This document shows positions 33,158 to 42,613 of a stretch of 64,000 bases of DNA, one piece after another. Under the pieces are notes generated by a model. It had not been told where the DNA came from. It was given only the letters and a program-made list of their open reading frames with translations, and made no database searches. The stretch's first letter is position 1. Every line of letters begins with the position of its first letter. Origin of the DNA: Erwinia sp. ErVv1. Its GTDB lineage: Bacteria > Pseudomonadota > Gammaproteobacteria > Enterobacterales > Enterobacteriaceae. The stretch is from the NCBI RefSeq assembly GCF_900068895.1, contig NZ_CDPK01000006.1, forward strand, positions 82,263 to 146,262. The letters run 5' to 3'. The position numbers and the translations under genes were made by a program.

Positions 33158-33345
33158 GGCTTCGCAGGTATTGCAGCCCAAACAACTAACCAGCCAACGC
33201 TGGGATTGTCCACCGGCATCGCAGGTATTGCAGCCCAAACAACTAACCGGCAAACGCTGGGATTGCCCACCGAAACAGCGGGTATGCAACTTGCGCGTCC
33301 AGGAGTTAAGCCCGGTCAATGCCGGATTGTCCACCGACACAGCGT
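33139..33345. repeat. 57-bp tandem repeat next to yfcD
   Basis: Units begin AACGCTGGGATTG at 33139, 33196 and 33253, so the period is 57 bp; the first two units are almost identical and the third degenerates after about 20 bases. A worn fourth copy (AATGCCGGATTGTCC) starts at 33318. Each unit carries the GGATTGTCCACCGGCATCGC end of the MITE-like elements. The array reaches to within a few bases of the yfcD stop codon. The period is divisible by three, which creates spurious repetitive open frames. Confidence 0.85.
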
Positions 33346-33351
33346 CTACCG

Positions 33352-33891
33352 CTATGCTTGTGCTTGCGACAGGGTACGTCCCTGCTCGTTATTACGGCTC
33401 AACCAAAGTGACAAAGCTTTTAAAGAATCATCGGTAAACTCGTCGCAGCGGGCGGTTATCTCTTCCGGCGTCATCCAGAAAACTTCATCAACTTCCTCTT
33501 CCTGCATCGCAAAAGGCCCGTGCGACACGCAGCTGAACAGCCCTCCCCATACCCGGCAGTGCTGATCCTCAAAGTAAAACAGACCATGCTCGGCGAAAGG
33601 AACGGCGGCAATACCCAGCTCTTCTTCGGCTTCGCGTCTGGCCGACTCAAGCATCTCCTCCCCGCTCTGCACCACCCCACCGGCAGTTGCATCAAGCATA
33701 CCCGGCATAAAATCTTTGCTCTCGGTACGACGCTGCACCAGAATTTTTCCCATCCCATCGTGTACCACAATATAGGTTGCGCGATGGCGCAAACACTGTG
33801 CCCGCATCTGCGCACGGCTGGACTGTGCAATAACCTCGTTATCTTCGTTAACGATATCTACCCATTCCGTGCCGCGATCTTGCTCGACCAT
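33352..33891 (-). CDS. yfcD: Nudix hydrolase YfcD
   Basis: 179 aa. The Nudix box is complete: G72, E78, R86, E87, E90, E91 and G93 fit GX5EX7REUXEEXGU. The N-terminal region ([17 protein letters not shown]) resembles the Nudix/isopentenyl-diphosphate isomerase-like group. The substrate is not established. The C-terminus is slightly different from E. coli and ends directly against the tandem repeat array. Confidence 0.95.
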   Translation of the reverse strand: MVEQDRGTEWVDIVNEDNEVIAQSSRAQMRAQCLRHRATYIVVHDGMGKILVQRRTESKDFMPGMLDATAGGVVQSGEEMLESARREAEEELGIAAVPFAEHGLFYFEDQHCRVWGGLFSCVSHGPFAMQEEEVDEVFWMTPEEITARCDEFTDDSLKALSLWLSRNNEQGRTLSQAQA

Positions 33892-33986
33892 CCGTAACCC
33901 TTATTCGTTCTGGCGCTTTGCGCTCGTTGATTCGTGCCCGCGCAGTTTGCCACGAGCGACCAAAAATTAATAATCCTTCGATGTCC

Positions 33987-34754
<768 letters not shown>

Positions 34755-34850
34755 TCAAAAAGGATGTGCTTTACTGCACCCTGTGTCAGATTCACCTAAG
34801 CTAATAGCAGGCTGTTAGATGATTAACACCACTCTAAAAGGACATTCAGC

Positions 34851-35744
34851 ATGCACATTTTACTGACGGGCGGTACCGGCCTGATTGGCAGCCATCTTAT
34901 CCCCCGCCTGTTACAGCGCGGCGACAGCGTCAGCGTGGTCACCCGTAATGTGGCCAGCGCACGCAGCAAGCTGGACGAGCGGGTCAACCTGTGGTCAGGG
35001 CTGGAGCAGCAGCGCGATCTTAACGCCGTTGACGCCGTTATCAATCTGGCGGGCGAACCCATCGCCGATAAGCGCTGGAGCGACACGCAGAAGCAGCGGC
35101 TGTGTGAAAGCCGCTGGCAGATAACCGAGCGCCTTACTGCCCTGATACATGCCAGCAGTACACCGCCCTCGGTATTTATCTCCGGTTCCGCCACCGGCTA
35201 CTACGGTGATGCTGGCGATGTGGTACTGACCGAAGATGATCCCGGTCACGACGAATTTACACACCAGCTCTGCGCGCGCTGGGAGTCGCTGGCGCTGGCG
35301 GCAGAAAGTGACCAGACGCGCGTCTGCCTGCTGCGTACCGGCGTGGTACTGGCGAAAGAGGGCGGCGCCCTGAGCAAAATGAAGCTGCCCTTTAAGCTGG
35401 GTATAGGCGGGCCGATCGGCACCGGTAAGCAGTATATGCCGTGGATCCACCTTGAGGATATGCTAAGCGCTATTCTCTGGCTGTTGGATAGCAGCAGCCT
35501 GCGCGGTCCGTTCAATATGGTTGCTCCCTACGCGGTGCGCAACGAACAGTTTGCCGCTACCCTGGGAGAAGCAATGCACCGCCCGGCCTTTATGCGTACC
35601 CCGGCCAGCGCGATAAAGCTGATGATGGGAGAGTCATCGGTATTGGTACTCGGTGGTCAGCACGTGCTACCGAAGCGGCTGGAGGAATCGGGATTTGATT
35701 TCCGCTGGTATCAGCTGGATGAGGCGCTTAAGAATGTGGTCTGA
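34851..35744 (+). CDS. yfcH: SDR-type epimerase-like protein YfcH
   Basis: 297 aa. The N-terminal Rossmann motif [10 protein letters not shown] marks an atypical (extended) short-chain dehydrogenase, TIGR01777 type; the C-terminus (about 245-290) is the DUF1731 domain. [10 protein letters not shown] holds the active-site tyrosine. Function unproven. It is convergent with hisP; yfcI, which follows in E. coli, is absent. Confidence 0.93.
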   Translation: MHILLTGGTGLIGSHLIPRLLQRGDSVSVVTRNVASARSKLDERVNLWSGLEQQRDLNAVDAVINLAGEPIADKRWSDTQKQRLCESRWQITERLTALIHASSTPPSVFISGSATGYYGDAGDVVLTEDDPGHDEFTHQLCARWESLALAAESDQTRVCLLRTGVVLAKEGGALSKMKLPFKLGIGGPIGTGKQYMPWIHLEDMLSAILWLLDSSSLRGPFNMVAPYAVRNEQFAATLGEAMHRPAFMRTPASAIKLMMGESSVLVLGGQHVLPKRLEESGFDFRWYQLDEALKNVV

Positions 35745-35934
35745 ACCACAGGGACCGCGACCTGAACGGTAACACCGTATCAGCCGACATACGCACACAT
35801 ACTGGCCCCAGGCGTCAGGATGCCTGTTTTCGTCGCTATGCGATAACCGCGCCGCATTCCGTATCATCCCGGCGCGCGGCGCGGAGGATCCTGTTAACTT
35901 TCAGCTAACACCGTTACCTCAGAGCGAAACCCGT

Positions 35935-36708
35935 CTACTTCAGCACCCCGGAGAGAAACTGCTGCAGGCGCGGGCTTTTGGGATTATTGAACAGCTCGTC
36001 CGGCGGCCCCTCCTCCTCTATTTTTCCCTGATGCAGGAAAATCACATGGCTTGAGACGTGACGGGCGAACTCCATTTCGTGGGTGACAACCACCATGGTT
36101 TTGCCCTCCTCCGCCAGCTTCTGCATAATCCGTAGCACCTCGCCCACCAGCTCCGGGTCGAGCGCCGAGGTCGGTTCATCAAACAGCAGCACCTCTGGCT
36201 CCATCGCCAGCGCACGCGCAATGGACACGCGCTGCTGCTGGCCGCCCGACAGGTGGACCGGATATTTCGCCCGGGCGCGCTCGTCAATCCCGACCTTCTC
36301 CAGATAACGGATGGCACGATCGTGCGCGTCGGCCTTGCTCAGCCCGAGAACCTGCATCGGCGCTTCCATAACGTTTTGCAGCACCGTCATGTGACTCCAC
36401 AGGTTAAAGTGCTGAAACACCATGGTCAGACTAGTGCGCAGCGCCCGCAGCTGCTCCTTATTGGACACTTTAAGCTGACCGTCGGTATCGCGCACCAGGT
36501 TAATGGTCTGGTTATTAACAGAAAGCGTCCCTTCGCTGGGTTTCTCCAGAAAATTAATACAGCGCAGGAAGGTACTTTTTCCCGACCCCGATGAACCGAT
36601 AATACTGATCACATCACCGGCGTCAGCCCGCAGTGATACGCCCTTCAGCACCTCATGCTCACCGTAGCGCTTATGCAGTTCAGTTACGTTTAATTTATTT
36701 TCGGCCAT
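35935..36708 (-). CDS. hisP: Histidine/basic amino acid ABC transporter ATPase HisP
   Basis: 257 aa from the ATG at 36708 ([20 protein letters not shown]), the E. coli length; a TTG four codons upstream that overlaps the hisM stop is possible. Walker [10 protein letters not shown], the Q-loop VFQHFN, the signature LSGGQQQR, Walker [12 protein letters not shown] and the switch histidine in VVTHE are all intact. It powers uptake through HisQ and HisM in the inner membrane. Confidence 0.97.
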   Translation of the reverse strand: MAENKLNVTELHKRYGEHEVLKGVSLRADAGDVISIIGSSGSGKSTFLRCINFLEKPSEGTLSVNNQTINLVRDTDGQLKVSNKEQLRALRTSLTMVFQHFNLWSHMTVLQNVMEAPMQVLGLSKADAHDRAIRYLEKVGIDERARAKYPVHLSGGQQQRVSIARALAMEPEVLLFDEPTSALDPELVGEVLRIMQKLAEEGKTMVVVTHEMEFARHVSSHVIFLHQGKIEEEGPPDELFNNPKSPRLQQFLSGVLK

Positions 36709-36716
36709 AGTTTTGC

Positions 36717-37433
36717 TCAATGAGTCGATGAGGGTTTAACGTGCGCCAGCCAGCGTTTCTCCGCCATGCGGAACAGACTAATCAACACATACGAGATAAT
36801 CAGGTAGAGGATGGCGGCAATGCCAAACGCCACGAACGGCTGATAGGTGGCGGAGTTAATATCCCGCGCTACCTTCAGCAGGTCCGGTACGGTCGCGGTA
36901 AAAGCCAGCGCCGTGGAGTGCAGCATCAGGATCACTTCATTACTGTAGGCCGGCAGCGCGGTGCGCAGTGCGGAGGGCAGAATAATGCAGCGATAGAGTT
37001 TAAAAGGAGAAAAGCCATAAGCGCGGGCCGCTTCAATTTCACCATAAGGGACGGCACGGATCGCACCGGCGAAGATCTCGGTGGTATAGGCACAGGTGTT
37101 CAGCGTCAGTGCCAGCAGCGTACAGTTCAGCCCGCTGCGGAAGAACGCGTTAAGCAATTCGTTGCCCTTCACCACTTCAAGCGTGTACATACCGGAATAG
37201 AAGATCAGCAGTTGAACATAGAGCGGCGTGCCGCGAAAAATATAGGTAAACAGCCAAACCGGAAAGCGCACCGCCCTGATGGGGGAAACGCGGGCAATGG
37301 CCAGCAGTACTGCCAGACATCCACCCAGCACAACGGAAATAATCAGCAGCCACAGGGTAATCGCCACGCCGGAAAAGCGATAACCGTCCGTCCACAGCAG
37401 GGCTTTCCAGTATTCCTGAATAATATCGATCAT
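36717..37433 (-). CDS. hisM: Histidine ABC transporter permease HisM
   Basis: 238 aa, five membrane helices. The EAA-type loop that docks HisP is visible as [23 protein letters not shown]. It overlaps the hisQ stop by 4 bp and is 8 bp from the hisP ATG. Confidence 0.97.
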   Translation of the reverse strand: MIDIIQEYWKALLWTDGYRFSGVAITLWLLIISVVLGGCLAVLLAIARVSPIRAVRFPVWLFTYIFRGTPLYVQLLIFYSGMYTLEVVKGNELLNAFFRSGLNCTLLALTLNTCAYTTEIFAGAIRAVPYGEIEAARAYGFSPFKLYRCIILPSALRTALPAYSNEVILMLHSTALAFTATVPDLLKVARDINSATYQPFVAFGIAAILYLIISYVLISLFRMAEKRWLAHVKPSSTH

Positions 37434-38116
37434 AAGTCAGCCCTTTTTACACCCACCGAATACCGGCGTTCCAGCCACCACAACACGCCGTTAGAGAGCG
37501 TGGTAAATATCAGATAGATAATGCCGGCCACGATGGCAAACCAAAACGGCTGCCAGGTGCTTTTTCCCGCCAGCTGCGTTGCCTTAACCACATCTTCCAG
37601 CCCCAGTAATGAAACCAGCGCCGTTGCTTTGAGGATTACCTGCCAGTTATTACCTATACCGGGCAGCGCATAACGCATCATCGCCGGGAACAAAATGCGG
37701 CGGAAAGTCTGTGAAGAGGAGAAGCCGAACGCCGTCGCTGCTTCCACCTGCCCTTTTGGCACCGCCATCCAGGCCCCGCGAAAGGTCTCGGTAAAGTACG
37801 CGCCATAGATGAAACCGAGCGTAATAATACCGGCCACCATCGGATCGATATCAAACTGGCTAAGCCCCAGCAGGTCGGTAAGCTGGTTAAGGGCAATTTG
37901 CAGGCCGTAAAAAATCAGCAGCATCAGAACCAGATCGGGCACACCGCGAATTAAAGTGGTGTAGCCTTCAAAGATTATCCGCAGTGGACGATTAGAGGAG
38001 AGTTTGGCGCCCGCACCAACTAAACCGAGGATGACCGACAGCAGCACCGAGCTGAGAGCCAGCTCAAGCGTAACCAACGCGCCCCTGAAAATGACATCAG
38101 AATATCCATACAGCAT
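37430..38116 (-). CDS. hisQ: Histidine ABC transporter permease HisQ
   Basis: 228 aa, the E. coli length, from the second ATG (38116, MLYGYSDVIFRG). The AGGA ribosome site is 7 bases before it but only one base before the first ATG. The EAA loop reads GQVEAATAFGFSSSQTFRRILFP. Pairs with HisM to form the membrane channel. Confidence 0.96.
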   Translation of the reverse strand: MLYGYSDVIFRGALVTLELALSSVLLSVILGLVGAGAKLSSNRPLRIIFEGYTTLIRGVPDLVLMLLIFYGLQIALNQLTDLLGLSQFDIDPMVAGIITLGFIYGAYFTETFRGAWMAVPKGQVEAATAFGFSSSQTFRRILFPAMMRYALPGIGNNWQVILKATALVSLLGLEDVVKATQLAGKSTWQPFWFAIVAGIIYLIFTTLSNGVLWWLERRYSVGVKRADL

Positions 38117-38172
38117 AAGCATTTCCTGTCTTAAATTTCACTACGCGTTTTACCGACAGCAGGCAGGTAAAA

Positions 38173-38203
38173 CAGGGGCCGCCATTTTCGGCAAGCCCCC
38201 CTG
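38173..38203 (-). other. Stable hairpin in the hisJ-hisQ gap
   Basis: CAGGGG (38173-38178) pairs with CCCCTG (38198-38203), with inner GCC/GGC pairs. In Salmonella the hisJ-hisQ gap also carries REP hairpins, which help keep the binding-protein mRNA more abundant than the permease part. A similar role is inferred here. Confidence 0.6.
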
Positions 38204-38213
38204 ACAGGTTTTC

Positions 38214-38996
38214 TTAACCGCCGTACACGTCAAAGTCGAAATATTTTTTAGCCAGCTTGTCGTAGGTGCCATCTTTGCGCATCGATTCAAAAGCTTTGTC
38301 GATGGCCGCTTTCAGATCGGTTTCATCTTTGCGCATGCCTATACCGGTTCCCACGCCAAAGATCTTCTCATCCTTCACCGCCGGACCGGCAAAAGCAAAG
38401 TTTTTACCCGCAGGCTGTTTCAGGAACCCTTCGCTGGCGGCAACCTCATCCTGGAAAGCCGCATCAATTCGACCCGCCGTCAGATCCTGATACACCTGGT
38501 CCTGGTTTGCATAAGGCGTGATGGTTACGCCTTTTGGACGCCACTCCTGATTTGCATAGGTTTCCTGCGTGGTACCCTGAAGCAGTCCGATAGTTTTGCC
38601 CTTCAGCGAGTCCACTGTTGGCAACAGTTTGGAACCTTTAGGCGCAATCAGACGGGCATTGGCTGCAAATAATTTTTCAGAGAAGGCGATCTCCTGCTGA
38701 CGTTTTTCGGTAATCGAGAGGGAAGAGATAATGGCATCAATCTTCTTCGCCTTAAGCGAGGGGATCAGCGCGTCAAAATCGCTCTCTACATACGTACATT
38801 TGGTCCCCATACGTTTGCAGATCTCGTTAGCGAGATCGATATCAAACCCAACCAGCTGCCCCTGGGCATTCTTTGATTCAAAAGGGGCATAGGTAGGATC
38901 GTTACCAATGCGCAGCGTCTTCGGTGCGGCAGCAAATGCGCTACCTGCGGAAGAGAGAGCCAGCAGCAGAGAAAGAGCCAGGACCTGCTTTTTCAT
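38214..38996 (-). CDS. hisJ: Periplasmic histidine/lysine-arginine-ornithine binding protein
   Basis: 260 aa. A signal peptide ([20 protein letters not shown], cleaved near AFAA) precedes a type II periplasmic binding fold with [20 protein letters not shown] and the pocket block [15 protein letters not shown]. The sequence is mixed: [20 protein letters not shown] and YANQ resemble ArgT (LAO), while PFESKNAQG and the C-terminus DFDVYGG resemble HisJ. E. coli and Salmonella carry both genes in tandem; here there is only one, so it probably delivers both histidine and lysine/arginine/ornithine to HisQMP. The symbol is by position. Confidence 0.9.
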   Translation of the reverse strand: MKKQVLALSLLLALSSAGSAFAAAPKTLRIGNDPTYAPFESKNAQGQLVGFDIDLANEICKRMGTKCTYVESDFDALIPSLKAKKIDAIISSLSITEKRQQEIAFSEKLFAANARLIAPKGSKLLPTVDSLKGKTIGLLQGTTQETYANQEWRPKGVTITPYANQDQVYQDLTAGRIDAAFQDEVAASEGFLKQPAGKNFAFAGPAVKDEKIFGVGTGIGMRKDETDLKAAIDKAFESMRKDGTYDKLAKKYFDFDVYGG

Positions 38997-39065
38997 AGAT
39001 TACCCTCAAGATGAACTTTTATTATGGCGTTATGATCTGTTCGCGCCGTTATGGCCAATGTTATT

Positions 39066-39081
39066 TGCAGGTTTCATGCCA
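39066..39081 (-). promoter_or_regulatory. Putative sigma-54 promoter of hisJQMP
   Basis: On the minus strand TGGCATGAAACCTGCA fits the sigma-54 -24/-12 consensus TGGCACG-N4-TTGCW, with GG and GC at the correct spacing and two mismatches. It lies about 70 bp before the hisJ start. In Salmonella the argT/hisJ transport operon is known to be nitrogen-regulated from such a promoter. Confidence 0.75.
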
Positions 39082-39197
39082 CTTTTACGCGGGTGTGCCC
39101 CACGGTTGCGCAGTCCGGTCGCCACGCTCGGTTACAGCGTAAGCGCCCGGATTCTGAGGAAATATATAGCAGATTTGTTGAGGCGGAGCGGCGGCAA

Positions 39198-39214
39198 TGT
39201 TGCATTTTGGTGCA
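39198..39214 (-). promoter_or_regulatory. Putative NtrC (GlnG) binding site
   Basis: On the minus strand TGCACCAAAATGCAACA matches the glnA-type NtrC site TGCACCAACATGGTGCA at 13 of 17 positions with an intact left half. It is centred about 130-150 bp upstream of the -12 box, a normal enhancer distance. Further TGCA half-sites lie next to it (39211-39223). Confidence 0.65.
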
Positions 39215-39277
39215 GCAGATGCACGAAATGCGATTCAGCGCCCGCTATTGCACTAATATTGGGCAGGGAAGCGAATC

Positions 39278-39847
39278 TTATGCACCCTGCCAGCGCGTAA
39301 ACAGATCCTTATCAAGTTCGATATCAAACTGATCTATCACCCTGTTAACCGTCTGATCGACAATATCCATAATCTGCTGCGGACGGTGATAGAAGGCAGG
39401 AACGGGGGGCATAATGATTGCGCCTAACTCGGCCGCGCTGGTCATCATACGCAGGTGCCCAAGGTGCAGCGGCGTTTCCCTTACGCAAAGTACCAGCCGA
39501 CGACGCTCCTTAAGCACCACATCTGCCGCGCGGGTTAGCAGCCCGTCGGTGTAGCTGTGAACAATGCCGGAAAGGGTTTTCATTGAGCACGGCAGGATAG
39601 CCATCCCCTCGGTCTTAAATGAGCCAGAGGAGATGCTGGCAGCAATATCGCGCGCATCGTGAACCACATCGGCCATCGCCTGGACCTCACGCAGCGAATA
39701 ATCGCTCTCCAGCGCCAGGGTTTGTCGCGCCGCCTGACTCATTACCAGGTGCGTTTCCACCCCGCTGACCTGCTGCAATATTTGCAGCGTGCGAACGCCA
39801 TAAATCACGCCGCTGGCGCCTGAAATGCCAATAATGAGTCGTTTCAT
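39278..39847 (-). CDS. ubiX: Flavin prenyltransferase UbiX
   Basis: 189 aa. Makes the prenylated FMN cofactor that UbiD needs to decarboxylate the ubiquinone precursor. The FMN-binding N-terminus GISGASGVIYGVR, the block SSGSFKTEGMAILPCSMKTL and VLCVRETPLHLGHLRMM are typical. It lies downstream of purF on the same strand, 107 bp away past a terminator. Confidence 0.97.
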   Translation of the reverse strand: MKRLIIGISGASGVIYGVRTLQILQQVSGVETHLVMSQAARQTLALESDYSLREVQAMADVVHDARDIAASISSGSFKTEGMAILPCSMKTLSGIVHSYTDGLLTRAADVVLKERRRLVLCVRETPLHLGHLRMMTSAAELGAIIMPPVPAFYHRPQQIMDIVDQTVNRVIDQFDIELDKDLFTRWQGA

Positions 39848-39888
39848 GGTTAACCTGCTTTAATCATTGAAAGGCCAGCTCCCGCCCG

Positions 39889-39926
39889 CCAAAAAAACAA
39901 ATGGGCCGGAATCGCTTCCAGCCCAT
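39889..39926 (-). terminator. Terminator of cvpA-purF
   Basis: ATGGGCcGGAA (39901-39911) pairs with TTCCaGCCCAT (39916-39926) with one mismatched pair. In the minus direction it is followed by TTTGTTTTTTT. Confidence 0.85.
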
Positions 39927-39954
39927 CAACTCTGTTGCACTCTCGCTAAGGGTA

Positions 39955-41472
39955 TTAGCCTTCGTTGTGCATTTCCAGGTTTTCTACTTCATTCTGACGC
40001 GCCATTGCTTTGGCATCGTCATTGCGTAACGACTGGAGATACTCAAGATAGCGCTGATCGACATCTTTGGTCACGTAGATACCGTTAAAGACCGAGCACT
40101 CAAACTGAACGATATCCGGGTTTTCTTCACGTACGGCTTCGATCAGGTCATCCAGATCCTGGAACACCAGCGCATCTGCACCAATCAGCTGGCGGATCTC
40201 TTCCACTTCACGTCCGTGCGCAATCAGTTCCGTCGCGCTGGGCATATCAATGCCATAGACGTTAGGGAAACGCACTTCCGGTGCCGCTGAGGCAAGGTAG
40301 ACTTTTTTCGCGCCTGCCTCACGGGCCATCTCGATAATCTGTTCGGAGGTGGTCCCACGCACGATGGAATCATCAACCAGCAGGACGTTCTTGCCGCGAA
40401 ACTCCGCGCGGTTAGCGTTCAGCTTACGGCGCACGGCGCTGCGGCGCTGGTGCTGCCCCGGCATGATAAAGGTGCGGCCGACATAGCGGTTTTTAACAAA
40501 GCCCTGACGATACGGCTTGTCGAGGATACGGGCGATCTCCAGCGCGATATCGCAGGAGGTTTCCGGAATAGGGATCACCACATCAATATCCAGATCTTCC
40601 CACTCACGGGCAATTTTCGCGCCCAGTTTGGTGCCCATGCGCACCCGTGCACTGTAGACGGAGATTTTGTCCAGGAACGAGTCCGGGCGGGCAAAATAGA
40701 CGTACTCAAACAGGCAGGGATTGAATTTCGGGTTTTCCGCGCACTGACGGGTGAAAAGCTGGCCCTTCTCGGTCACATAGACCGCTTCGCCCGGCGCCAC
40801 ATCGCGCAGGAATTCAAAGCCCAGGGTATCCAGCGCCACGCTCTCAGAGGCCACCATATATTCACAGCGACCGTCCTGCATGCCGCGTTTGCCGATAACC
40901 AGCGGGCGAATGCCGTTAGGATCGCGGAAAGCGACCAGGCCATGGCCAATAATCATTGCCACGCAGGCGTAAGCGCCGCGAACGTGCTGATGCACGGCCG
41001 CAACCGCCGAAAAAATATTCTCTGCTTCCAGCGGGTAGTGCTGAAAACGATCCAGCTCCTGCGCAAAGATATTCAGCAGGATTTCAGAATCGGAGGTGGT
41101 ATTCACGTGACGACGACCGCTTTCAAACAGCGCGCGGCGCAGTTCGTGGGCATTGGTCAGGTTACCATTATGCGCAAGTGTGATGCCGAAAGGCGAGTTG
41201 ACGTAGAAGGGCTGCGCTTCAGAAGCACTTGAGCTTCCGGCAGTAGGATAGCGTACGTGGCCAATCCCCATATTCCCCTGCAAACGCTGCATATGGCGGG
41301 CTTCAAATACATCGCTAACCAGACCGTTTGCTTTACGCAGGCGGAAGCAATTCAGTGCATCGATGGTGACAATGCCAGCGGCATCCTGCCCACGGTGCTG
41401 TAGCACCGTTAACGCGTCATAAATCGACTGGTTGACCGGCATAAAACCGGCGATTCCGACAATACCGCACAT
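39955..41472 (-). CDS. purF: Amidophosphoribosyltransferase PurF
   Basis: 505 aa. First step of purine synthesis: PRPP plus glutamine to phosphoribosylamine. The N-terminal nucleophile Cys2 is in [10 protein letters not shown] (Ntn glutaminase domain, about 1-235). The C-terminal phosphoribosyltransferase domain has the PRPP loop [16 protein letters not shown]. It lies 36 bp downstream of cvpA, and both should be controlled by the PurR box above cvpA. Confidence 0.98.
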   Translation of the reverse strand: MCGIVGIAGFMPVNQSIYDALTVLQHRGQDAAGIVTIDALNCFRLRKANGLVSDVFEARHMQRLQGNMGIGHVRYPTAGSSSASEAQPFYVNSPFGITLAHNGNLTNAHELRRALFESGRRHVNTTSDSEILLNIFAQELDRFQHYPLEAENIFSAVAAVHQHVRGAYACVAMIIGHGLVAFRDPNGIRPLVIGKRGMQDGRCEYMVASESVALDTLGFEFLRDVAPGEAVYVTEKGQLFTRQCAENPKFNPCLFEYVYFARPDSFLDKISVYSARVRMGTKLGAKIAREWEDLDIDVVIPIPETSCDIALEIARILDKPYRQGFVKNRYVGRTFIMPGQHQRRSAVRRKLNANRAEFRGKNVLLVDDSIVRGTTSEQIIEMAREAGAKKVYLASAAPEVRFPNVYGIDMPSATELIAHGREVEEIRQLIGADALVFQDLDDLIEAVREENPDIVQFECSVFNGIYVTKDVDQRYLEYLQSLRNDDAKAMARQNEVENLEMHNEG

Positions 41473-41508
41473 AGGGTCATTTCCTCATAAGCCGCAACCC
41501 CGGCTCAA

Positions 41509-41994
41509 TTACCGGGGCAAAAAACTCGACGTGCTTTTCAGATAGTCAAAAAACCACCTGATGATGTAGCTGAACTGGGGGACCAGCTGGGACTGTTGCC
41601 AGTCCGGGCTTTTAGAAAAGCCGGTGAATGTATCAAGGAAGAACAGCATCGCCGATACGATCAGCACGCCGCGCAACGCCCCGAAACAGACGCCGAGTAC
41701 CCGGTCAGTACCCGACAGCCCGGTTTTTTCAACCAGTGAACCAATAACGTAGTTGACGATGGCCCCGACTAACAGCGTGGCAACGAACAACACCGCAATA
41801 GCGATCCCATTTCTGACCAGTTCATCGTTGAATCCAGTGAGCCAGACGGCCAGGAAGGCGTAATAATGACTGGCGACAAAAAATGCGCATCCCCAGGTGA
41901 CGAGTGATAAAGCTTCCCGAACGAACCCGCGGATCAGGCTGACCAGTGCCGAAAAACCGACAACCGCAATAATGACGTAATCTATCCAGACCAT
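41509..41994 (-). CDS. cvpA: CvpA membrane protein (colicin V production)
   Basis: 161 aa from the ATG at 41994 (MVWIDYVIIAVVGFSALVSL), matching E. coli; the upstream frame adds 23 unrelated residues. Four membrane helices with the conserved blocks GFVREALSLVTWGCAFFVA and LSGTDRVLGVCFGALRGVLI. Needed for colicin V production and linked to envelope stress tolerance in enterobacteria; its exact role is not known. First gene of the purF operon. Confidence 0.96.
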   Translation of the reverse strand: MVWIDYVIIAVVGFSALVSLIRGFVREALSLVTWGCAFFVASHYYAFLAVWLTGFNDELVRNGIAIAVLFVATLLVGAIVNYVIGSLVEKTGLSGTDRVLGVCFGALRGVLIVSAMLFFLDTFTGFSKSPDWQQSQLVPQFSYIIRWFFDYLKSTSSFLPR

Positions 41995-42114
41995 GAACTC
42001 TTCCAGCGACTGTGCCCCTGCCTCAGATCCCGCCTCTTGTTGCCTGTGAGAAACGTGCTTCACTATGCAGAAAAAGAAGACGTAACCGGAGTTCGGGGCG
42101 AATTCTAACAGAAA

Positions 42115-42130
42115 AAGAAAACGTTTGCGT
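42115..42130. promoter_or_regulatory. PurR operator upstream of cvpA-purF
   Basis: AAGAAAACGTTTGCGT (reverse complement ACGCAAACGTTTTCTT) matches the PurR consensus ACGCAAACGTTTGCGT in most positions and is essentially the operator known at E. coli cvpA-purF. It lies about 120 bp upstream of the cvpA start. Confidence 0.88.
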
Positions 42131-42613
42131 ACGGTTTTCCTTTGCCAGTTTAATTAAAATGTTGCGCAAAAATAATACGCACTTATGTCGTCTCTCATCC
42201 GCTCATGAGGATGCTGCACTCTGATAAAGTAATCATTTGATTCATAATAAATAATGGGGCAACTGGAAGTGATAATGCAAGGGACTCAGGCGCGCGATTA
42301 ACTGCTTTGTAAGGCTGAGGCTTTTATATTAACAGGTACAGACTAACAGTCCGCGGCGCTGAACAACCCTGCGCAATTCACAGGAGCCCTCAATGTTTCC
42401 TGTACCCCAATACCCACGTTGCTAACACTGCTCCTTCATCGCGAGCACCAGCGTGCTTAAGCTGTTCCTTCTTACCGTGAATACCAACGTGCTTAAGCTG
42501 TTCCTTCATCGCGAATACCAACGTACTTAAGCGGTTCCTTCATACCGCGAGCATTTAAGCTGACCCGCAGCCCCCGGGATTATCCCTGATCCGGAGGTCT
42601 GCGAGGCAGGTTA
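42131..42613. other. Non-coding gap between dedD and the cvpA operator
   Basis: About 480 bp without a supported gene. The half nearer dedD contains the tandem repeat at 42431-42566. The rest is ordinary AT-rich intergenic sequence with the cvpA promoter probably near 42140-42200. Confidence 0.6.
42431..42566. repeat. Imperfect 34-36 bp tandem repeat
   Basis: The core GCTTAAGCTGTTCCTTC occurs at 42455 and 42491, a variant ACTTAAGCGGTTCCTTC at 42525, and partial units flank them (CTCCTTCATCGCGAGCACC at 42431, ATTTAAGCTGA at 42553). Between cores lie variants of ATCGCGAATACCAACGT. The unit varies from 34 to 36 bp, so it is not coding. Confidence 0.8.

Noticed and set aside
33139..33345. Possible CRISPR array
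   Set aside because: The repeats are adjacent with no unique spacers of constant length, the units are 57 bp, and no cas genes occur in the window.
32972..33565. Open frames with repeats such as RWDCPPASQVLQPKQLT across the repeat block
   Set aside because: They are created by the 57-bp period and the GC-rich elements, overlap yfcD, and show no start signal or conserved protein family.
42431..42566. Possible CRISPR array in the dedD-cvpA gap
   Set aside because: The parts between the cores are themselves similar, spacing varies from 34 to 36 bp, and there are no cas genes.
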